DNA of 7,042 bases from Chloroflexota bacterium (GTDB taxonomy: Bacteria > Chloroflexota > UBA6077), in the NCBI GenBank assembly GCA_021788565.1, contig JAJYKO010000284.1, forward strand, positions 1-7,042, given 5' to 3'. Shown in pieces: positions 1 to 5,920 of the stretch. The notes beneath the pieces were generated by a model. That model was given only the letters and a program-made list of their open reading frames with translations. It was not told where the DNA came from and ran no database searches. The position numbers and the translations under genes were made by a program. How positions within the stretch are numbered: position 1 is the first letter of the stretch; every line of letters starts with the position of its first letter.

Positions 1-474
1 ACGCTTGATGACGCGGCGGCGATCGCTCGCATCTACAATCAGGGTATCGAGGACCGTGTCGCGACGCTCGAGACGGAGTTGCGCAGCGCAGAGGAGCGGG
101 CGGAGTGGCTGGCGGCTCATGGGACGCGCTACCCGGTCCTGGTCGCGGCGGATAGCACGAACATCGTGCTCGGCTGGGCCTCGCTGAATGTCTTCAATCC
201 CCGGCGGGCTTACGAACAGGTGGTCGACTTTTCGCTCTACGTCGCCCGGGAGCATCGCGGGCGCGGTATCGGCGACTCGCTCCTCGGTGCGCTGGAGGCG
301 CGTGCTCGTTCGCTGGGCTATCACAAGATGGTTCTGGCGGGCTTCCCGACGAACATCCCCGGCAAGCGGCTGTACGAGCGCCACGGCTTCACCCTGGTCG
401 GCATCTATCACGAGCAGGGTTTGCTCGACGGACGGTGGATCGACGTCATGGTGATGGAGAAGCTCCTCGGCTAG
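1..474 (+). CDS. GNAT family N-acetyltransferase, 5'-truncated (phosphinothricin/arsinothricin acetyltransferase-like)
   Basis: The frame is open from base 1 and ends at TAG 472-474, giving 157 visible residues. The fragment begins TLDDAAAIARIYNQGIEDRV, which matches the N-terminal region of Pat/Bar/ArsN1-type acetyltransferases (DAxxIxxIYN), so only about five to ten residues are probably missing. The acetyl-CoA binding signature of the GNAT fold is clear: YVAREHRGRGIGDSLL contains R-x-x-G-x-G/A. The C-terminal part (LYERHGF, then the GLLDGRWIDVMVMEKLL segment) is typical of this subfamily. Known members acetylate the amino group of phosphinothricin, arsinothricin, methionine sulfone or related small amines in the cytoplasm. 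The substrate here cannot be read from the sequence. An ATG at codon 27 (position 79) is too far inside the fold to be the true start. No resistance or arsenic genes are visible beside it, so a detoxification role is inference. Confidence 0.9.
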   Translation, partial: TLDDAAAIARIYNQGIEDRVATLETELRSAEERAEWLAAHGTRYPVLVAADSTNIVLGWASLNVFNPRRAYEQVVDFSLYVAREHRGRGIGDSLLGALEARARSLGYHKMVLAGFPTNIPGKRLYERHGFTLVGIYHEQGLLDGRWIDVMVMEKLLG

Positions 475-496
475 CCCCGGAGTGCGCCAGTGTTAT

Positions 497-583
497 GTCA
501 CCTGCCTGTTGATGTCCTGGAATCGACACTCTAGCGGGTGACGTTCCGGCACCGACTGAAAACTCGATTCCAGGATCTAGCGG
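497..583. repeat. Interleaved inverted and direct repeats upstream of the MFS gene, possible operator
   Basis: The non-coding stretch 475-637 contains two nested dyads. TCCTGGAATCGA (515-526) is the exact reverse complement of TCGATTCCAGGA (564-575), a 12-bp arm with a 37-bp spacer. GTCACCTGC (497-505) pairs with GCGGGTGAC (534-542) with one mismatch. TCTAGCGG also occurs twice as a direct repeat (530-537 and 576-583). The arms interleave, so both stems cannot form at once. The position just before a transporter gene suggests a binding site for a dimeric regulator or a structured leader. No convincing -35/-10 pair was found; TTGATG at 509-514 is the best -35-like hexamer and has no good partner. 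No U-tract follows, so it does not look like an intrinsic terminator for the GNAT gene. Confidence 0.5.
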
Positions 584-637
584 ATGGCGTGTGACGGAGC
601 ACCAACCGGGGGCAGCCGCTGGAAAGAGGTCCAGACG

Positions 638-1918
638 ATGCCAGGAACGCGCCGAAAGTCGATCTTCTTCGGTTGGATGATCGTCGGAGCTCTCGGACTT
701 ACGACAATCGTCTCCTACGGCACCACGTCCTACGCCTTCGGTGTCCTGCTCGCACCCGTTGCCGAGGACCAGGGATGGTCGAGAGCGGCCCTTTCCGGCG
801 CGTACGCCCTCAGCATCCTCGTCGCGGGCGTACTCGGCATCCCCATCGGCCGTCTCGTCGATCGGTTTGGGGCGCGACTCCTCATGAGCGCGGGGAGCGC
901 CATCGGCGGGATCGTACTCGTGGGCCTCTCCCGGGCACATGGCGTTGAGGAGTTCGACCTTCTGTGGGGAATTGGTCTCGGCGTCGCGACCGCCCTCACC
1001 TTCTATCCGGTTTCGTTCACCGTCGTTGCCAACTGGTTCAAGCTTCGTCGGGGCGCGGCGCTCGCCTGGCTCACGACCGTGGGCGGCCTGGCCTCGCCCA
1101 TCTTCATCCCAATGGAGGGGTGGCTCGTCGCCAGCGCAGGGTGGCGGGAAACGCTTCTCGTCCTCGGGCTGACTCAATTCGCCATTGCGCTTCCACTGCA
1201 CGCTCTCGTCGTGCGCCGTCATCCGGAGGATCTCGGGCTACGGCCTGACGGCAGGGTCGAGTCCGAGGATCCGAGTAAGCCCTCTCCGACGCTTGAGACC
1301 CAACCAGAGGGAGTGATGGCGGGGCGTGCGCTGCGGGATGCGGCCTTCTGGAGCCTGAGCGTGGCCGGCGGCCTCGAGCAACTCGCCGCGATGGTCGTCT
1401 TCGCCCACCAGATCGCCCTCATGCTCTCCCGCGGCTTCGATCCGGTCTTCGCGGCTGGCATCGCCGGCCTGATAGGCCTGGCCAGCCTTCCCGGCAGGTT
1501 TCTACTGAACCGCCTGAGCGATCGGTACGATGCGCAACGGTTGCTCGCCTTTGTGCTGGCAACCCTTGGCGCGGGCGTGGTCGTCATCAACCTGGCCAAC
1601 TCGGCGGCCTGGCTCTATCTCTACGTCGTCGTTTACGGGATGGCCTTTGGAGCGCGTTCACCCTTGCGTGCCTCGGTGATGGCCTGGCACTATGGCCGGC
1701 GCGCCTACGGGACCATCACCGCCATGCAGGGAGCTATCATGGCAGTGCCGGCAGCCTTTGGTCCGCTCGCAGCCGGTTGGCTTTACGATCGCCTCGGCAG
1801 CTACCATCTCGCCTTCTGGCTCACAGCTGGCGCGTTCTTGATCGCCTCGTTGCTCATCCTCCTAACTCCGCGACCTGCCCGCAAGGTTGATTCTGGCCCT
1901 GCCATGGGTTATTCTTAG
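638..1918 (+). CDS. MFS transporter, monocarboxylate/oxalate-formate antiporter type
   Basis: This is a 426-residue integral membrane protein with the usual twelve hydrophobic segments of the major facilitator superfamily. The N-terminus (KSIFFGWMIVGALGL) and the following YGTTSYAFGVLLAPVAEDQGW are characteristic of the branch that includes monocarboxylate and oxalate/formate transporters. The MFS loop 2-3 signature is visible as GIPIGRLVDRFGAR (residues about 67-80). A hydrophilic central loop (roughly residues 190-230, rich in E, D, P and R) separates the two six-helix halves, and the second half contains GRFLLNRLSDRYDAQRLL, the equivalent motif. ATG 638 is preferred because AAAGAGGT (623-630) lies 7 bases upstream. 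An in-frame ATG at 584 would add 18 residues of non-conserved sequence, although AGGA at 572-575 could serve it. The substrate cannot be assigned; a small organic acid anion is the family-based guess. A dyad-rich region lies just upstream. Confidence 0.9.
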   Translation: MPGTRRKSIFFGWMIVGALGLTTIVSYGTTSYAFGVLLAPVAEDQGWSRAALSGAYALSILVAGVLGIPIGRLVDRFGARLLMSAGSAIGGIVLVGLSRAHGVEEFDLLWGIGLGVATALTFYPVSFTVVANWFKLRRGAALAWLTTVGGLASPIFIPMEGWLVASAGWRETLLVLGLTQFAIALPLHALVVRRHPEDLGLRPDGRVESEDPSKPSPTLETQPEGVMAGRALRDAAFWSLSVAGGLEQLAAMVVFAHQIALMLSRGFDPVFAAGIAGLIGLASLPGRFLLNRLSDRYDAQRLLAFVLATLGAGVVVINLANSAAWLYLYVVVYGMAFGARSPLRASVMAWHYGRRAYGTITAMQGAIMAVPAAFGPLAAGWLYDRLGSYHLAFWLTAGAFLIASLLILLTPRPARKVDSGPAMGYS

Positions 1919-1996
1919 CTATTGCGAGGTGTTGGCTTCGTTAACCTGTAATTTTGATCCCAGGATAGAAACCAGTAGGAACAGGAACGCGACTGG

Positions 1997-3133
1997 ATGG
2001 CGACTAAGCGAGACTATTACGACGTGCTGGGCGTAGGCCGAAGCGCTTCCCCCGACGAGATCAAGAAAGCGTACCGCAAGCTGGCGATGAAGTTCCATCC
2101 CGACCGCAACCCCGAAGACGGGGCGTCGGAACGGTTCAAGGAAGTCCAGGAGGCCTACGAGGTCCTCGTGGACCCCGACAAGCGCTCGCGCTATGACCAG
2201 TTCGGCCATGCCGGCATGGATGGCAACTTTATGGGCGGCATGGGGGGCTTCGAGGGATTCGGAGGCGCCGGCTTCCCCTTTGGCGACATTTTTGAGACCT
2301 TCTTTGGAGCGGGCGCGAGCACCGGCCGTAGGCGCGGCCCGCAGCGCGGGACCGACCTCCGCTACGACCTCACGGTCGAATTCGATGAGGCGGTTTTCGG
2401 CTGTGAGCGAGAACTCGAGGTGCCTCGGATGGAGGTGTGCCACGTCTGCTCCGGCTCCGGGGCAGAACCCGGCACCCAGCCGGTGACCTGCACACGCTGC
2501 AACGGCCGTGGCGAGATTCGGCGCGTGCAGCAGTCCATCCTTGGCCAGTTCGTGAACGTGACCGTTTGCCCGACCTGCCATGGAGAAGGAACCGTGGTCA
2601 CTAGCCCCTGCCAACACTGCCACGGGCAGGGCAGGGAGAAAGTGACCAGACGGATTAGGGTGAACATCCCCGCGGGCATCGACGATGGATCGCAGATCCG
2701 TCTGACCGGCGAGGGCGAGCCCGGCGCCAACAATGGGCCGCGCGGCAACCTCTACGTCGTCGTGAGCGTCAAGCCGCACCGATACTTCAGGCGTGAGGCC
2801 AACGACATCGTCATCGACCTTCCGATAAACGTGAGCCAGGCAGCCCTGGGCACGGAGGTGGAAGTCCCCACCGTGGATGGCCCCACTGCGCTGAAGATTC
2901 CGGCCGGCACTCAACCCGGGCGCGTATTGCGGATGAAGGCCAAGGGCGTGCCACACCTGCGGGACCAGGGCCGCGGCGACCAGTTGGTGCACGTTTCTGT
3001 GATGGTACCGACAGGTCTGAACGACAAGCAGAAGAAGCTGCTGAAGGAGTTGGGCGAGACCTTCGATACGGAGGTCAAACCCAAGGAGAACAAGGGGTTC
3101 TTCGAGAAGGTAAAGGACGCCTTCGGCGTCTAG
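1997..3133 (+). CDS. dnaJ: Molecular chaperone DnaJ (type I Hsp40)
   Basis: This complete 378-residue protein has the normal length for bacterial DnaJ. The J domain occupies about residues 5-70 with the HPD motif at 34-36, which stimulates the DnaK ATPase. A Gly/Phe-rich linker follows (about 72-106). The zinc domain has all four CxxCxGxG repeats: CHVCSGSG 148-155, CTRCNGRG 165-172, CPTCHGEG 191-198 and CQHCHGQG 205-212. The C-terminal substrate-binding region contains [20 protein letters not shown] and ends in [11 protein letters not shown]. The start ATG has AGGA (1983-1986) ten bases upstream, and [13 protein letters not shown] is a standard DnaJ N-terminus. The 78-bp gap from the MFS gene holds an AT-richer patch with TGTAAT (1947-1952), a possible -10 element without a clear -35. 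No CIRCE-like HrcA operator is visible. grpE and dnaK are not immediately upstream, but prmA, rsmE and mtaB follow as in heat-shock clusters. Confidence 0.97.
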   Translation: MATKRDYYDVLGVGRSASPDEIKKAYRKLAMKFHPDRNPEDGASERFKEVQEAYEVLVDPDKRSRYDQFGHAGMDGNFMGGMGGFEGFGGAGFPFGDIFETFFGAGASTGRRRGPQRGTDLRYDLTVEFDEAVFGCERELEVPRMEVCHVCSGSGAEPGTQPVTCTRCNGRGEIRRVQQSILGQFVNVTVCPTCHGEGTVVTSPCQHCHGQGREKVTRRIRVNIPAGIDDGSQIRLTGEGEPGANNGPRGNLYVVVSVKPHRYFRREANDIVIDLPINVSQAALGTEVEVPTVDGPTALKIPAGTQPGRVLRMKAKGVPHLRDQGRGDQLVHVSVMVPTGLNDKQKKLLKELGETFDTEVKPKENKGFFEKVKDAFGV

Positions 3134-3135
3134 GC

Positions 3136-3171
3136 GGGGGACAGCGGTCAGGGGACAGGTGGTCGGGAGAC
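3136..3171 (+). repeat. G-rich imperfect tandem repeat after dnaJ
   Basis: Just after the dnaJ stop codon, GGGGACAGCGGTCA (3137-3150) is followed directly by GGGGACAGGTGGTCG (3151-3165) and then a degraded third unit, GGGAGAC (3165-3171). The units share GGGGACAG and GGTC. The block abuts the first GTAGGG palindrome at 3172. It is non-coding in context and looks like intergenic repeat DNA rather than a terminator. Confidence 0.5.
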
Positions 3172-3198
3172 GTAGGGCAGGGTCTTGTGCCCTGCCGC
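3172..3198 (+). repeat. GTAGGG palindromic repeat, copy 1 (forward)
   Basis: This short hairpin unit starts GTAGGGCAGGG and ends GCCCTGCCGC. Its stem is GGCAGGG (3176-3182) with CCCTGCC (3190-3196), seven pairs closing a 7-base loop. Related units occur at 3217-3242 (inverted), 5826-5852 (forward) and inside mtaB at 6364-6391 (inverted). No U-run follows the stem, so it is not a canonical intrinsic terminator. Confidence 0.75.
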
Positions 3199-3242
3199 AA
3201 CTGATGGGAAGGAGAAGCGGCAGGGCATAAAGCCCTGCCCTA
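3173..3242 (+). promoter_or_regulatory. Long inverted repeat with a Shine-Dalgarno sequence in its loop, upstream of prmA
   Basis: Copies 1 and 2 of the palindromic repeat face each other and can form one stem of 26 positions: 23 Watson-Crick pairs, two G-U pairs and one mismatch. The 18-base loop (3199-3216) contains GGAAGGAGA (3207-3215), the only strong Shine-Dalgarno-like sequence before prmA. If instead copy 2 folds alone, GGAGA is left about six unpaired bases from ATG 3243, with the small hairpin between them. The two foldings are mutually exclusive. An effect on prmA translation is inference; only the pairing and the purine-rich loop are directly visible. Confidence 0.4.
3217..3242 (-). 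repeat. GTAGGG palindromic repeat, copy 2 (inverted)
   Basis: This is the reverse complement of copy 1 at 23 of 26 positions. Its own stem is GGCAGGGC (3219-3226) with GCCCTGCC (3232-3239), eight pairs around the loop ATAAA. It ends at the base before ATG 3243, the outermost candidate start of prmA, so it occupies the place where a ribosome binding site would normally lie. Confidence 0.75.
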
Positions 3243-4149
<907 letters not shown>

Positions 4150-4163
<14 letters not shown>

Positions 4164-4923
4164 CTTCTTCGTCGAGCCGGGAACGATCCAGGGCAGGAGG
4201 GCCGAGATCACGGGGCAACCAGCCCACCAGATCGGGCGTGTCCTGAGGCTCCGCCCGGGCGATACCGTCGAGCTTCTGGACAACAGCGGCTTTGTCTGCG
4301 TGGCTCGGATTGAACTGATCACCAGGGACGCCGTCGACGCCGAGGTCCTGGAGCGTAGGCGGCCGGATACGGAGCCTGGCGTGCGCCTGGAGCTGTATCA
4401 GTCGCTGCTCAAGGGACAGAAGATGGAGTGGGTGCTCCAGAAGGGTACAGAGATAGGGGTCAGCCGCTTTGTGCCCCTGCTAAGTGAGCGGTGCGTCTCC
4501 CGTCCGTCCAGGGCGGATATCGCTGGACGGCTGGAGCGGTGGCGGACCATCGTGCGAGAAGCAGCGGAGCAGTCAGGACGGGCGGTCCTTCCCGAGGTGG
4601 CCGGCCTGGAGGGTTTTGATCAGGCCTGCGCCTCCGCGAACGGGGCGGACCTCGCCGTCATGGCATGGGAGGAGGAGCGAGCAGCTTCCCTGGGCAAACT
4701 GCTGCGTGAAGCCAGGTCGCCGGCCGGCGACAGGCAGGCAAGCGACTTGCGGGTAGCTATGTTGATAGGTCCCGAGGGAGGATTCTCCAGACAGGAAGCG
4801 GAAACAGCTCGGAGCGCTGGCGTGCGGATCGCGGGGCTGGGTCCCCGAATCCTGCGCGCGGAGACAGCGGCGCTGGTGGCGGCGACCGTGGTGCTGTGGG
4901 AAACAGGAGGCCTGGGTGGATAA
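4150..4923 (+). CDS. rsmE: 16S rRNA (uracil(1498)-N(3))-methyltransferase RsmE
   Basis: RsmE is a SPOUT-class enzyme that methylates N3 of U1498 in 16S rRNA at the decoding region, using SAM. The chosen GTG start gives 257 residues and the N-terminus MGERSFFVEP, matching the usual RFFV short lead-in. An in-frame GTG at 4132 would add six residues. Neither start has a clear Shine-Dalgarno sequence, so translational coupling to prmA (14-base overlap) is likely. The PUA-like N-terminal domain covers about residues 1-70. Family motifs include KGQKMEWVLQKGTEIGV (88-104), ERCV, EAAEQSGR, and the trefoil-knot SAM site GPEGGFS (207-213) with LGPRILRAETA (230-240). All the signature residues I would look for are present. 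The gene overlaps the next one by 8 bases. Confidence 0.93.
4905..4910 (+). promoter_or_regulatory. Shine-Dalgarno sequence fixing the GTG start of the SAM hydrolase gene
   Basis: AGGAGG is a perfect anti-16S match lying inside the 3' end of rsmE, five bases before GTG 4916. It supports the GTG start and an 8-base overlap with rsmE. It is the best-placed ribosome binding site in the window. Confidence 0.7.
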
Positions 4924-5815
4924 CGAACTGGAACCCACAATCCCAGCTATCATCACGATCCTCACCGACTTCGGCACGAGTGACGGCTACGTGGCGGCCG
5001 TGAAGGCCGTGATTCTGAGCATAAACCCCAAAGTTGTTCTTGTGGACGTGACTCACGAGATCCCGCCTCAGGATGTCCAGGGCGGTGCCTTCGTGTTGAA
5101 CACCGTGCACCGATTCTTCCCGCCCGGCACCATCCACCTGGCCGTGGTCGATCCCGGCGTGGGCAGCGATCGCGACGCCGTGATCGTGGATACCGGCGAA
5201 GCTCTCTATGTGGCTCCTGACAACGGGCTGCTCAGCTATCTCCTGTCGGACAAGAGGGAGCCCGCCGGCTACGGGATCGTGCCAGTGGATAGTGCCGGCA
5301 CCTTCCCTGTGGAAGTCCCACAGAGGTGGCGCGTCGTGCGGATCGCGGAGCCGCGGTACTGGCTGCCCGACCCAAGCCGGACCTTCCACGGCAGGGATAT
5401 CTTCGCCCCGGTGGCCGCCTACCTCTCGCTTGGAGAGCCAATGGATAGGTTCGGTCCACATGTAGACACGATTCGGTCCTTCGAGGTCCCGTTTGCCAAG
5501 AAGGCACCGGATGGTGCCATCGAGGGTGAGGTTATCCACGTCGACCGTTTCGGCAACCTGATCACCTGTGTCAGGCAGGAAGACCTGCCAAGGGGGCAGG
5601 TGGCGTTGGAGGTCGGCGGCTATCGGATCCTCGGACTTAGTCAGAACTATTCCCAGGGACGGGGCTTGACCGCCCTTGTGGGCAGCTCTGGATACGTCGA
5701 GGTAGCGCTACCGGGCGGATCAGCGGCGGCCATGACCGGGCTGGGATCTGGCTCACCCATACGCGTGGAGCGGATTCGCCTTGGCCTCGTGGATTCGGAC
5801 CACCAAGAGCTGTAA
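4916..5815 (+). CDS. SAM hydroxide adenosyltransferase (DUF62 family, S-adenosylmethionine hydrolase)
   Basis: Proteins of this family use a water-derived hydroxide to split S-adenosylmethionine into adenosine and methionine. They are related to the fluorinase and chlorinase of actinomycetes. The 299-residue product shows the family motifs in order: ILTDFGTSDGYVAAVKAVI (15-33), DVTHEIPPQDVQGGAFVL (44-61), VVDPGVGSDR (77-86), APDNGLLS (100-107), TFHGRDIFAPVAAYL (156-170) and HVDRFGNLIT in the C-terminal beta-barrel. The catalytic Asp-Arg-His triad of the hydroxide branch is intact as D79, R86 and H158; D and R are seven apart, as in characterised members. The segment between APDNG and TFHGRD appears about 20 residues longer than in compact members. 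The insertion loop specific to fluorinases is absent. It sits between rsmE and mtaB, in a run of SAM-using enzymes. Its physiological role is not established. Confidence 0.93.
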   Translation: MDNELEPTIPAIITILTDFGTSDGYVAAVKAVILSINPKVVLVDVTHEIPPQDVQGGAFVLNTVHRFFPPGTIHLAVVDPGVGSDRDAVIVDTGEALYVAPDNGLLSYLLSDKREPAGYGIVPVDSAGTFPVEVPQRWRVVRIAEPRYWLPDPSRTFHGRDIFAPVAAYLSLGEPMDRFGPHVDTIRSFEVPFAKKAPDGAIEGEVIHVDRFGNLITCVRQEDLPRGQVALEVGGYRILGLSQNYSQGRGLTALVGSSGYVEVALPGGSAAAMTGLGSGSPIRVERIRLGLVDSDHQEL

Positions 5816-5825
5816 AGTCTCCACC

Positions 5826-5852
5826 GTAGGGCGGGGACTAGTGCCCCGCCGC
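5826..5852 (+). repeat. GTAGGG palindromic repeat, copy 3 (forward)
   Basis: In the 105-bp gap before mtaB, a unit begins GTAGGGCGGGG and ends GCCCCGCCGC. It matches copy 1 at 22 of 26 aligned positions. The stem is GGCGGGG (5830-5836) with CCCCGCC (5844-5850). Position 5833 is G and its partner 5847 is C, whereas copy 1 has A3179 and T3193 at the same places, so the pair is conserved although both bases differ. There is no U-tract after it. The rest of the gap to 5920 shows no other clear element apart from AGGA at 5907-5910 ahead of mtaB. Confidence 0.7.
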
Positions 5853-5920
5853 CCGTTGCACAACAAGGACGCCGGCGAGCGTATCATCACGCCCATGATC
5901 CTAGACAGGAACGCAACTTC

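Noticed and set aside
584..637. ATG 584 as the start of the MFS transporter
   Set aside because: It adds 18 residues not typical of the family. ATG 638 has a better Shine-Dalgarno sequence and gives the expected short lead before the first helix.
446..1222. Open frame of 258 codons on the minus strand opposite the MFS gene
   Set aside because: The translation is hydrophilic and compositionally odd (many E, D, G, R), as expected for the antisense of hydrophobic membrane codons. No domain was recognised.
3172..3242. Paired hairpins after dnaJ as an intrinsic terminator
   Set aside because: Neither stem is followed by a U-run, and prmA starts immediately after. The unit recurs elsewhere, including inside a gene, so it is better explained as a repeat.
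4916..5815. Fluorinase or chlorinase (halide-using SAM enzyme)
   Set aside because: The hydroxide-branch Asp-Arg-His triad and the VDPGVG motif are present, and the fluorinase-specific loop before the APDNG motif is absent.
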